Of a stretch of DNA of 64,000 nucleotides, positions 26,000 through 33,884 are shown piece by piece; position 1 is the first letter of the stretch; every line of letters begins with the position of its first letter. This stretch comes from an uncultured Oscillospiraceae bacterium (lineage in GTDB: Bacteria; Bacillota; Clostridia; Oscillospirales; Acutalibacteraceae). The position numbers and the translations under genes were made by a program. The notes beneath the pieces are model-generated. The model made no database searches. It was not told the origin of the DNA and was given only the letters and a program-made list of their open reading frames with translations. The stretch is from assembly GCA_900546265.1 (NCBI GenBank), contig URCA01000012.1, forward strand, positions 1 through 64,000. Direction: 5' to 3'.

Positions 26000-26824
26000 A
26001 TGAGCGGCCGTTTGACTTTGGTGGGCACGCCCATCGGCAACCTGTCGGATATGTCGCCCCGGGCGGTGGAGGCCCTGGAGGCCTGCGATTTTATCGCCGC
26101 GGAGGATACCCGCGTCACCCTCCGCCTGCTGAACCATTTCGGCGTCAAAAAGCCCCTGGTCAGCTATTATGAGCACAATAAGCGGACGAGGGGAGAGGCG
26201 CTGTGCGCCCGCCTGCTCGCGGGGGAGAACGGGGTGCTGGTCAGCGACGCGGGGATGCCTGCCATCTCCGATCCCGGGGAGGATCTGGTGGCCCTCTGTC
26301 ATGAAAAGGGCATTCCGGTGGGGGTGGTGCCCGGTCCCAGCGCGGTGGTCACCGCCCTGGCCATCGCCGGCCTGCCCACCGGCCGTTTCACCTTCGAGGG
26401 GTTTCTCAGTATGAACAAGCGCAGCCGGCGGGAGCATCTGGCGTCGCTGAAAGCCGAGCCCCGCACCATGGTGTTCTACGAGGCGCCCCACAAGCTGCCC
26501 TATACCCTGGCGGATCTCCTGGAGGCCCTGGGCGATCGGCGTATCGCTCTGGTGCGGGAGCTGACCAAGATCCACGAGGAAGTGGTGCGCACCACCTTGG
26601 CCGAGGCCGCCGCCCGGTACCGGGAGGAAGCGCCCCGGGGGGAATTCGTGGTGGTGGTCGAGGGCGCTGCCCCGCCACAGGCCCCGCCCGCCTCTCCGGA
26701 GGACGGGGCGACCCTGGCCGGAGCGTACGTGCGCGAGGGGCTGTCTCCCTCCGAGGCCGCCAAGCGCGCGGCGGCCGAGACCGGGCTGAAAAAGGGCGAT
26801 ATCTACCGCCTGTTGATGGAATAG
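26000..26824 (+). CDS. rsmI: 16S rRNA 2'-O-ribose C1402 methyltransferase
   Basis: 274 residues of the tetrapyrrole-methylase fold. Landmarks are LVGTPIGNLSDMSPRA at the N-terminus, AAEDTR, VSDAGMPAISDPG and VVPGPSAVVTALA. RsmI methylates the 2'-OH of C1402 in 16S rRNA near the P site using SAM. ATG at 26000 is preferred because TGAGGTG lies about 9 nt upstream. It follows the frameshifted trmN6 by 32 nt in a conserved order. Confidence 0.93.
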   Translation: MSGRLTLVGTPIGNLSDMSPRAVEALEACDFIAAEDTRVTLRLLNHFGVKKPLVSYYEHNKRTRGEALCARLLAGENGVLVSDAGMPAISDPGEDLVALCHEKGIPVGVVPGPSAVVTALAIAGLPTGRFTFEGFLSMNKRSRREHLASLKAEPRTMVFYEAPHKLPYTLADLLEALGDRRIALVRELTKIHEEVVRTTLAEAAARYREEAPRGEFVVVVEGAAPPQAPPASPEDGATLAGAYVREGLSPSEAAKRAAAETGLKKGDIYRLLME

Positions 26825-26861
26825 CGGCGCCGGGAGCGCCTGCGGAGAGGAAGGACAAGAT

Positions 26862-27458
26862 ATGACGGCAATGCTTTTGGACGGATTCTTTTCCCAGCTG
26901 GGGGTGGGCAATTACATCATGCTCGGCGTGATGGTGGTCGGCGTGGTGGTGCTGTACATCTGGGGCAGCCATTATAAGGGCAAGGACAGCCGGGCCGAAA
27001 TGCTTCAGCGCCGGTACGGCTTGATGGACGCGGATAAGCTGGCCGAGGTGCCGGACGAGGAGCTGGTGGAGGCTGTGGTGGCCAACATCATGGCCAAGGT
27101 GGACAAGCGCCGTCCTGATGCCTATAAAACGGTGTCTCAGCTGTCCCACGGCCGCAACGCGGTGTACTGCGTGTGGCTCATCTGCAAGGAGCTGGACGCG
27201 GGCAGCTTTGAGGAGGTGCTCGAGGGCCCCTCCGCTGTGTTCCTGGAGCTGGCGGCCGACGGTTTTGACGCCGTGGGCGCGCCGGGCTGCGCCGCCGCGG
27301 TGCGGAGCGTCCTCACCGCCTCCTCCGAGGAGGAGCGGGCGGAACTCCACGCCGATTTCCTGGAGCAGGCCGAGGTCGAGCAGCCCCTGGAAAAGTGCGT
27401 GGAATACATCCGGGACAATCCCGACGAATTCCTGGACGAGGGGATTCTGGGCCGGTAA
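26862..27458 (+). CDS. Protein of unknown function with N-terminal membrane anchor
   Basis: 198 residues. One hydrophobic segment (IMLGVMVVGVVVLYIWG, about 19-35) is followed by an acidic, helical cytosolic domain with DADKLAEVPDEELVEAVVANIM and CVEYIRDNPDEFLDEGI. Not recognised. GAGAGGAAGGA precedes the ATG. It lies 37 nt after rsmI and ends before a terminator, so it may be the last gene of the block. Confidence 0.75.
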   Translation: MTAMLLDGFFSQLGVGNYIMLGVMVVGVVVLYIWGSHYKGKDSRAEMLQRRYGLMDADKLAEVPDEELVEAVVANIMAKVDKRRPDAYKTVSQLSHGRNAVYCVWLICKELDAGSFEEVLEGPSAVFLELAADGFDAVGAPGCAAAVRSVLTASSEEERAELHADFLEQAEVEQPLEKCVEYIRDNPDEFLDEGILGR

Positions 27459-27465
27459 TGCCAAG

Positions 27466-27508
27466 AGACCGCCGCGAAAGAGGAGCCTCCTCTGCCGCGG
27501 CGGCCTTT
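27466..27508 (+). terminator. Terminator of the rsmI block
   Basis: GACCGCCGCG pairs with CGCGGCGGCC across a long loop, followed by TTTTAT. Confidence 0.6.
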
Positions 27509-27529
27509 TATGTCTGCGGGAGTTAAAAC

Positions 27530-27563
27530 AAAAGCCGGGAGACCAAGCATCTCCCGGCTTTTG
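27530..27563. terminator. Bidirectional terminator at the 3' end of spoVT
   Basis: AAAAGCCGGGAGA (plus side) pairs with TCTCCCGGCTTTT, giving T runs on both strands just beyond the leftward spoVT stop. Confidence 0.88.
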
Positions 27564-27566
27564 CGT

Positions 27567-28109
27567 TTATTCCTCCATCTGCTTGCCCAGGAACGCCGCC
27601 GCCACCTGGCAGAGCTTCACGTCGCTCTCGCCCGGGATGGCGCCGCTTTCGGGCAGCATCATGCATACCGCGCCGGTCACGTCGCCCGCCGCCACGATGG
27701 GGGCCACCACCGCTGCGTACCGATCCACCGATTCCACCGGCTGCAGCCGTCTCGCGTCACCCGCCTTGGCCACGTGGGTCTGCCGCTGGTCCATGACCTC
27801 CTCGAGCTGGCCGGAAATCCGCCGCTCCAGGAAATCCTTCTTGGCGCCGCCCGCCGCGGCCACCACGTGATCCCGGTCGCAGATGAGCACCGTCAGCCCG
27901 CAGGCCCGGGACATCACGTCCGCGTACTGGGCCGCAAAGGGAGACATTTCGCCCACTGGGGAATATTTCTTAAAGACGACCTCGCCGTCGTTATCGGTGA
28001 AAATTTCGAGCGGGTCCCCTTCGCGGATCCGCATGGTGCGCCGGATTTCTTTCGGTATGACCACACGACCTAAGTCGTCGATTCTTCTGACAATTCCTGT
28101 TGCTTTCAT
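27567..28109 (-). CDS. spoVT: Stage V sporulation protein T
   Basis: 180 residues. An N-terminal AbrB-type swapped-hairpin DNA-binding domain (about 1-50: MKATGIVRRIDDLGRVVIPK, EIFTDNDGEVVFKK) is followed by a GAF-like domain (about 55-180). SpoVT is a forespore transcription factor that modulates sigma-G genes, so the host is expected to form spores. GGAGG lies upstream of the ATG. It converges on the rsmI block, near where abrB sits in Bacillus. Confidence 0.95.
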   Translation of the reverse strand: MKATGIVRRIDDLGRVVIPKEIRRTMRIREGDPLEIFTDNDGEVVFKKYSPVGEMSPFAAQYADVMSRACGLTVLICDRDHVVAAAGGAKKDFLERRISGQLEEVMDQRQTHVAKAGDARRLQPVESVDRYAAVVAPIVAAGDVTGAVCMMLPESGAIPGESDVKLCQVAAAFLGKQMEE

Positions 28110-28211
28110 CGCTTATCCTCCGTCTGTCGTTTTCTAAGGCCGGCCGCCGCCGTTGCTTTTTCATAGCAAGGTTATTGTCTGCACCCAAAGAAAATTTATA
28201 CGGAGAAACTT

Positions 28212-28370
28212 TCAAAATTTGTAAGAGGTTTGTTGGATATTTGCGACCGCTTTCCCCAAAACATATTGTGCCAGAGCGTTCTTTTGTTCCTCGTCAAGAA
28301 GCATAAATAGTTTTTCTCCAATCTGTTTGCCGAATTCTTCTATGTCAAAAACAGATAATGTCCCATATGA
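28212..28370 (-). pseudogene. Short remnant open reading frame
   Basis: A minus-strand frame of 52 codons without a start encodes an amphipathic, protein-like stretch (FDIEEFGKQIGEKLFMLL, then DEEQKNALAQYVLGKAV). An ATG with AAGGTGG upstream exists in a different frame, so a one-base shift could have broken a small gene. The family is not recognised. It lies at the left edge of the lower-GC island. Confidence 0.35.
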
Positions 28371-28403
28371 CCACCTTCTTTATATTGCATGGTTCTCTTC
28401 ATA

Positions 28404-29417
28404 TTATTTCTTCAGGAACAGGGAAAAGGTGCTGCCGTTTTCATCGGATGCCACCTTGATGTACCCGTTCTGCTTATTCACAATATCACGGGTAAGATAC
28501 AAGCCGATTCCTACACCGTCAACCCCTGCCGACTGCTTTCCACGGTAAAACCTGCCGAAGATCTTTGCCTGTTCTTCTTCGGGAATCCCAATCCCATTGT
28601 CGGATATATCCAGCCGCAGATAGGATGGGTATTCGGTGATTTTTAAACCCACAACGCCGCCGTTAGGCGTGTATTTCACAGCATTGTCAAGCACATTGGT
28701 AATGGCCTCCGCCGTCCAGTTAAAATCGAGCAGGGCTTCAAAGGTCTGTTCGCAGTCAAAGGTAATGGTGATGTTTTTCCCTCTTGCCTTGGCATAAACC
28801 GTTTTTACCGCTTGCAGAACAATATCATTCAGGCTGTTTCTTTCAGGTTTCAGACGGATAATGCCGCTTTCCAGACGGGACATTTTAATCAGGCTGTTTG
28901 TCAAAAAGGTCAGCTTTTCAAGGGATGTTTGCAGGGTGGCAACATATTCGTTTCGCTCCTCATCGGACAACGCTTTATCACCGAGCAGCTGCGCAAAGGT
29001 ATTTGCCGCCGCTACCGGCGTTTTGATTTGGTGGGATATATCGGAAATCAAGGTCTTGATATGCTCTTTTTCCTGCGCCAACATCTTATTTTGCGCCGTC
29101 AAAATGTTGCGTAGTTTTAAGAGCTGATGCTGTAAACGAGCAGTCAGCGTATCCTCGGCTTCAGAAAATATGTGGCGTTCCTGTTGTTCCACCAAAGCCT
29201 CAATAAGCAGCGCAATCTCCTCCAAGAGATTATCGTTATAGCGGTTGTGCAGAAAGTCCAACAGAAACAACAACCCGCATAAAAGCACAAAAGCGGAAAC
29301 GATAAAAAGCATACGGAAAAGAATGTCCTCCATAAAAAAGAACACACCAATAGATACCGCCGCTGTGGCAGTACCTGTAATTAAAATTAGTTTTCTGTAA
29401 ATTCCAAAATGCTTCAT
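28404..29417 (-). CDS. Sensor histidine kinase, Bce/intramembrane-type
   Basis: 337 residues. Two closely spaced transmembrane helices (about 10-55) with almost no extracellular loop are typical of intramembrane-sensing kinases that sense through an ABC transporter. A HisKA domain carries the phospho-acceptor in DISHQIKTP (H129), and an HATPase domain has the N box NVLDNAVKYTP and G boxes DNGIGIP and GVGIGLYL. ATG 29417 has GGAG 7 nt upstream; the ATG at 29423 overlaps the regulator stop. Expected role: sensing antimicrobial peptides together with the adjacent transporter. Confidence 0.92.
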   Translation of the reverse strand: MKHFGIYRKLILITGTATAAVSIGVFFFMEDILFRMLFIVSAFVLLCGLLFLLDFLHNRYNDNLLEEIALLIEALVEQQERHIFSEAEDTLTARLQHQLLKLRNILTAQNKMLAQEKEHIKTLISDISHQIKTPVAAANTFAQLLGDKALSDEERNEYVATLQTSLEKLTFLTNSLIKMSRLESGIIRLKPERNSLNDIVLQAVKTVYAKARGKNITITFDCEQTFEALLDFNWTAEAITNVLDNAVKYTPNGGVVGLKITEYPSYLRLDISDNGIGIPEEEQAKIFGRFYRGKQSAGVDGVGIGLYLTRDIVNKQNGYIKVASDENGSTFSLFLKK

Positions 29418-29419
29418 CG

Positions 29420-30085
29420 TCATTCTCCAAGGGTATAGCCCATACCAAAAACCGTCACAATGTATTCTTGATTTTCATCATTCAGTTTCTGCCGCAGCCG
29501 TTTAATATTCACCCGCACTGTATTGTCATCCACAAAGTTTCCGTCTATATCCCAAAGCTGTTCTAAAAGCATTGCCTTTGTAACAACCCTGCCCCTGTTT
29601 TCCATTAGATAAAGGAGCAGTTTGTATTCCGTTGATGTCAGGTGTATTTCCTGGCCCTTCATCAAAACAAGGCATTTTTCTTTATCCACTTCTAAATCCC
29701 GATATCGAATACGGGCAGCTCCGCCGCCCGTCCGTTTTAAGACTGCCAGCACCTTTTTTCGCAAAACCTCAATAGGAAAGGGTTTAGATATATAGTCATC
29801 ACAACCTGCCGAAAAGCCGGAAAGCATATCTTCCTCGGTGTCGTTGGCGGTCAGAAACAAAACAGGTGTTTCAGAGGTTTCACGGATTTTTTTGCAAAAC
29901 TCCAGACCGCTGCCGTCGGGCAGGTTAATATCGAGCAGGAACAAATCATATTTTTGCTTTTGGTATTGCTGCAAGGCTTCTAAATAGCCATAGACCGCCG
30001 TGACCGTATGCTCGTCCTTTTTTAAGGCAATCGAAATGCCTTTGCTCAAAATTTTATCATCTTCCAGTAAAAAGATATTTGTCAT
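29420..30085 (-). CDS. OmpR-family response regulator (BceR-like)
   Basis: 221 residues. The receiver domain (1-115) has acidic pocket residues D9/D10, phospho-acceptor D52 in LLDINLPDG, and the K in SKPFPI. A winged-helix domain (about 125-221) contains LTSTEYKLLLYLMENRG. The start at 30085 matches the family N-terminus (MTNIFLLEDD), although a GAGGAAGG further upstream could support a longer start. It overlaps the kinase gene slightly. It probably activates the transporter promoter through the GATTGTAA repeats near 33465. Confidence 0.92.
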   Translation of the reverse strand: MTNIFLLEDDKILSKGISIALKKDEHTVTAVYGYLEALQQYQKQKYDLFLLDINLPDGSGLEFCKKIRETSETPVLFLTANDTEEDMLSGFSAGCDDYISKPFPIEVLRKKVLAVLKRTGGGAARIRYRDLEVDKEKCLVLMKGQEIHLTSTEYKLLLYLMENRGRVVTKAMLLEQLWDIDGNFVDDNTVRVNIKRLRQKLNDENQEYIVTVFGMGYTLGE

Positions 30086-30121
30086 AGCCGCAAAACGCAC
30101 CACCTTCCTCAATATGCAGAG

Positions 30122-30162
30122 TTGCGGGAACAGACGCAGCGGCGCTGCGTCTGTTCCCGCAA
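30122..30162. repeat. Perfect 19-bp hairpin between transporter and regulator genes
   Basis: The arms 30122-30140 and 30144-30162 are exact reverse complements with a 3-nt loop. No T run follows on either strand. It may be an attenuator or an mRNA-stabilising stem separating permease from regulator expression. Confidence 0.8.
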
Positions 30163-30168
30163 ACTCAC

Positions 30169-32730
30169 TTAGTTATCAAAATTGTGCAGCCGTTCAATGA
30201 CCGTTTCATCAGAAGTCGCCTTGTAAACAATGGCGGGAACGCTCAGGCAGATCACAAAGATTGCCGCAATCAAACCGATGACAAGTGCAACAGGGTACTC
30301 AAACACCGCATAGTTTGCTATGTGGGGAACGGCGTCCGCCACCAGCAGCAGAAACGCATTGCCGAAGGTCATAATCAGCAGCGTAGAGATGAGGGCATAA
30401 ATACCGCCTTCCAAGGTCAGTATCTTCCTGATCTGCTTTTTCGTTGTGCCGATACTTTCCATCATGGCAAATTCATTTTTCCTTGCCACTACGCCGGTCA
30501 GCATCACATTGACAAAGTTAATCAAGCCGATGACAATGAGCAGAATCGCCGCGCCATTCCCTAACAGGTTGATAGAATAGAACGTCTGATTAAATAGTTC
30601 TTTCTGATTCACGGCAGATTTCATCTGCCACTCCGATGTGGTCAAGGTACTGTTGATTGCCTGCAATTCGCTGTCAATCTGTTCCAAGTCATTGAAATTC
30701 TTAATATCCACGCCGATTGCGGAAATGATCGATTCTTTCGTCAGGCGTTCCATACCCGCTTCGCTGACAAAGATGATATTGGGCACCATATAAATGTCCT
30801 TGCGTCTGCCAATACTATCGGAAAGATTATTCCCATAATCGTCATAGTAAAAAGCTCCGTCGATTTTGAAATCGGTTGCCCTGCCGTCTGTACTGTCAGC
30901 GGTCAGCGTCAGTGTTTTACCCACCAAAGCGGTATTGGGAGCAAGATGTTCTGTATCTTTTCCTGCAATCGCTGTTTCGCCGCGCTTAAATGCTTCAATG
31001 TCAATGGGCGTATCCGGGTGCTTGGCATTGTATTCTTCCAACGCCTTGTCATCGTCAAGCGTTGTAATATAGCAGCCGTACTCACCGGCGTCAGCATACC
31101 CTTTCAGCGTCTCTATCATCTGTTCATAGGACTGCCCTTTGGACTTATATTTGCTGTCCTCATATTTGATTTTCATAAAACCTTCTAAAGCGGCTTCATC
31201 AAAGTTAATGCCTGCCCAGACGGTTTTTTGAACATCCACATTTTCAATACCATTGACTTGCTTGATCTGTTCCACAAAGTGTTCATCAAACTGCGGTATT
31301 TCTTTATTGGGCTGTTCGGGCTGTTCAAACTGGATATCGTTGTATTCAAAGTGATAATCCATATATTCTTTAATAAAGTTTTCGGCATTCATACTTCCGA
31401 TGACTCCATTTACGCCTAAGATCATTGTGATACCCATAAACAGGGACATAAACACAAGGATAGCGCGCTTTTTGTCACGGAATACATTGTGGAACGCCAT
31501 CACGTGCAGCTTGCCGCCATTGGTAGAATTTCTGCTTTTGGTTTTCTTCGGCGCGAAGTTCTGAAATTTCAGCGCTTCCACAGGCGAAATTTTTGCTGCC
31601 GCTTTTGCCGGTGCGTTGCAGGCAATCCAAACCGTTACCGCCGAAAAGAGGATAGACAGAATATAGATCGCCGGGTGGAAGAACACCTCGGCCTCCATCA
31701 TCGACTTTCCTTGTTCAAAGCCCTCGTTCAAAACAAGAGGAACAATGCCAAAGGAAACGGCGGTAGCTAACAAAATACCAATGGGGATACCGATACAGGC
31801 AAACTTGACCGCCTGATTTTTAACCAGCGATTTGATCTGCGCCTGTGTTGTACCCAGCGTTTTCATCAAGCCGTAAAACCGGGTGTCCTTTGAAATGGAG
31901 ATATACAGGACATTGTAAATAAGGAGATACCCGCTGCCGATGATGAAGAACACCAAAAGGATCGCCATTGCGATCACCGAGCCGCTTGATGATTTCATCG
32001 AAACCGCACCGCTGAAAGACTGGTTTTCGTTTAACTCCACATCTCGTTGAATACGGTGAAAATCATCGGGCATTTTATTCAGCGACAAAGAGAGAACGCC
32101 GTCCCCAGCCACTGTGTAGCCTGCGTTTTTACAATACGCCTCGGAAACAAAGCCCATTCCCGTGCCTGTATAGGAATGGAACCAGCCGCTTAATGTGAAA
32201 GTCCTTTCCTGCCGACCGTTTTTATCATAGTAGGACAGAGGAATTTCCATATTCAGTTTCGGGTCTGTAATATCGAGTTGTGAAAGGGCGTCCTCCGACA
32301 GCATGATTTCATTTTCGCTTGCGGGGTATTTGCCCTCCAAATCCTTAATGGCTTCCTGGTAGTGTTTTTCCCATTCAGTGGTGTCGTAATACTGGAGCGC
32401 AATGGAAAGCTCACGCCCCTCGCCGTTCTCCTCGGCAACCGAGCCGACCATATATTGCGTACCGACGGTTTTGACATAATCCAAGTTCCGGATCTGCTGT
32501 TCCTGCTCTGCCGTCGGCATCGCAAGGGATACATTCGCGGTTGTACCGGCTGTTCGCACCTGCATTAACTTCATATTTTCCATATAGTTAATGCCTAAAC
32601 TGAACACTGTGGTGATCATAAAGGTAGTGAGGATGATTGCAAACACCGCAAACAGGTTACGGGTGCGGTTTGCTTTCATCATGCCTTTTTCCACTCGCTT
32701 GACTGCGCTTTTATTTCGGTTAGCGTGCAT
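30169..32730 (-). CDS. BceB-like FtsX-family ABC transporter permease
   Basis: 853 residues with two FtsX-type domains. One transmembrane helix near residue 30 is followed by a large extracellular region (about 55-235), three helices near 250-370, then a helix near 430, a second extracellular region and a C-terminal helix set. The layout matches antimicrobial-peptide resistance and sensing permeases, though with a larger extracellular part in the second half. It starts 11 nt inside the ATPase gene, indicating translational coupling. The lower-GC composition matches the rest of the island. Confidence 0.88.
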   Translation of the reverse strand: MHANRNKSAVKRVEKGMMKANRTRNLFAVFAIILTTFMITTVFSLGINYMENMKLMQVRTAGTTANVSLAMPTAEQEQQIRNLDYVKTVGTQYMVGSVAEENGEGRELSIALQYYDTTEWEKHYQEAIKDLEGKYPASENEIMLSEDALSQLDITDPKLNMEIPLSYYDKNGRQERTFTLSGWFHSYTGTGMGFVSEAYCKNAGYTVAGDGVLSLSLNKMPDDFHRIQRDVELNENQSFSGAVSMKSSSGSVIAMAILLVFFIIGSGYLLIYNVLYISISKDTRFYGLMKTLGTTQAQIKSLVKNQAVKFACIGIPIGILLATAVSFGIVPLVLNEGFEQGKSMMEAEVFFHPAIYILSILFSAVTVWIACNAPAKAAAKISPVEALKFQNFAPKKTKSRNSTNGGKLHVMAFHNVFRDKKRAILVFMSLFMGITMILGVNGVIGSMNAENFIKEYMDYHFEYNDIQFEQPEQPNKEIPQFDEHFVEQIKQVNGIENVDVQKTVWAGINFDEAALEGFMKIKYEDSKYKSKGQSYEQMIETLKGYADAGEYGCYITTLDDDKALEEYNAKHPDTPIDIEAFKRGETAIAGKDTEHLAPNTALVGKTLTLTADSTDGRATDFKIDGAFYYDDYGNNLSDSIGRRKDIYMVPNIIFVSEAGMERLTKESIISAIGVDIKNFNDLEQIDSELQAINSTLTTSEWQMKSAVNQKELFNQTFYSINLLGNGAAILLIVIGLINFVNVMLTGVVARKNEFAMMESIGTTKKQIRKILTLEGGIYALISTLLIMTFGNAFLLLVADAVPHIANYAVFEYPVALVIGLIAAIFVICLSVPAIVYKATSDETVIERLHNFDN

Positions 32731-33406
32731 ACTTCACACCTCCCGAAACAACCTTGCCATCCTCAATGCGGATTGTGCGGTCTGCCATCTGAGCGATTTC
32801 CTCATTGTGGGTGATCATAATGGTGGTCTGGTGGAACTGGCGGCTGATAGCCTGCATCAGCAGGATTACATCCATACTGGTTTTGGAGTCCAGATTGCCG
32901 GTCGGTTCGTCGGCAAGAATAATGGCGGGCTTTGTTGCAAGGGCGCGGGCAATCGCCACTCTCTGCTGCTGACCGCCGGATAGGTTGTTTGGCATATTTT
33001 TGAGTTTTCGCTCCAAGCCGAGGATGTGGATAATCTCTTGCACAAAACCTGTATCGGTCTTGCCGCCGTCAATCTCAATGGGGTACACGATGTTCTCATA
33101 CACATTGAGGACCGGGAGCAGATTGTAGTTCTGAAAGACAAAGCCAATATTCCTGCGGCGGAAAATGGTTAATTCCTCGTCCTTCATTTTCAAAAGCTCT
33201 TTGCCCCGAATTGTGACGCTGCCGGAAGTGGGGCGGTCTAACCCGCCGATCATATTTAAGAGGGTGGATTTACCGCTGCCCGATGTACCGATGATAGCAA
33301 CAAACTCGCCTTCTTCTACAGAGATAGACACCCCGTCCAAAGCGTGGACTTCGCTTTCTCCACTGCCATATATCTTGCGTAAATCTTTTGTTTCAAGGAT
33401 TGCCAT
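32720..33406 (-). CDS. ABC transporter ATPase (BceA/MacB-like)
   Basis: 228 residues with a complete nucleotide-binding domain: Walker A GTSGSGKST (40-48), signature LSGGQQQRVAIARAL, Walker B IILADEPTGNLD and the switch histidine in MITHNEE. It powers the adjacent FtsX-type permease in peptide-antibiotic detoxification or signalling. ATG 33406 has TTGGAGG 8 nt upstream and fits the family start. It is the first gene of the leftward four-gene set. Confidence 0.93.
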   Translation of the reverse strand: MAILETKDLRKIYGSGESEVHALDGVSISVEEGEFVAIIGTSGSGKSTLLNMIGGLDRPTSGSVTIRGKELLKMKDEELTIFRRRNIGFVFQNYNLLPVLNVYENIVYPIEIDGGKTDTGFVQEIIHILGLERKLKNMPNNLSGGQQQRVAIARALATKPAIILADEPTGNLDSKTSMDVILLMQAISRQFHQTTIMITHNEEIAQMADRTIRIEDGKVVSGGVKYAR

Positions 33407-33438
33407 AACTAAAACCTCCAAGTTCTTTTTATGATTTT

Positions 33439-33474
33439 AGTATAGCGGCCACTTCTTACAATCTCATTACAATC
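33439..33474 (-). promoter_or_regulatory. Response-regulator operator and promoter of the ABC transporter
   Basis: On the minus strand two identical GATTGTAA octamers (33474-33467 and 33463-33456) are spaced 11 bp, the usual spacing of OmpR-family tandem sites. Twelve bases upstream of the -10 they cover where the -35 would be. The -10 box TATACT is at 33444-33439 and no good -35 is visible, as expected for an activated promoter. Confidence 0.65.
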
Positions 33475-33884
33475 CATACTGAAAATAAAAAGGGTATAGT
33501 TGATCTTTAGTTTATTGGAATATCCATTTGTCTTTCGGTAAAACCAAAGTCTTTGCCCCAACAGCCCAATGATATGCGAAACCAGCGTAACGTCCTCTTG
33601 GGGATAAACACCGTTTGTGATCTGCAAAGCCACCTTCTCTATTTTTTCATGCTTGTTGGTGACATATCCCCAAACCTCTGAGATCATTGCCGCTGGCAAT
33701 GGCTGCGCGTTCCGTTGGAACGCTGAAAAAATATAACCAAATAGAAGAACAAAAGAAAACTGCTATGCATCGGATAAACCTTTTGCATAGCAGTTGTTCT
33801 TTTTCCGTTTACCTGACATTCGTCATAAGTTTTGCAATGTTTCCTTATGGGCTACTGCCTTCCGGCACGGGCCCTGTCTGTTTT
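33475..33884. other. Intergenic region at the right edge of the island
   Basis: A minus-strand frame covers part of it (33699-33409) but runs through the transporter promoter and has no ribosome site, so I do not call a gene. The sequence changes from AT-rich to GC-rich toward icd, marking the island edge. The only other structure I see is the hairpin at 33756. Confidence 0.5.
33748..33803 (-). terminator. Terminator of icd
   Basis: AACTGCTATGCA pairs with TGCATAGCAGTT around a 13-14 nt loop. On the minus strand it is followed by a T-rich tract (TTTTCTTTTG). Confidence 0.6.

Noticed and set aside
33409..33699. 96-codon minus-strand frame upstream of the ABC ATPase
   Set aside because: It reads through the transporter promoter and the GATTGTAA repeats and lacks a ribosome site; at most a decayed remnant.
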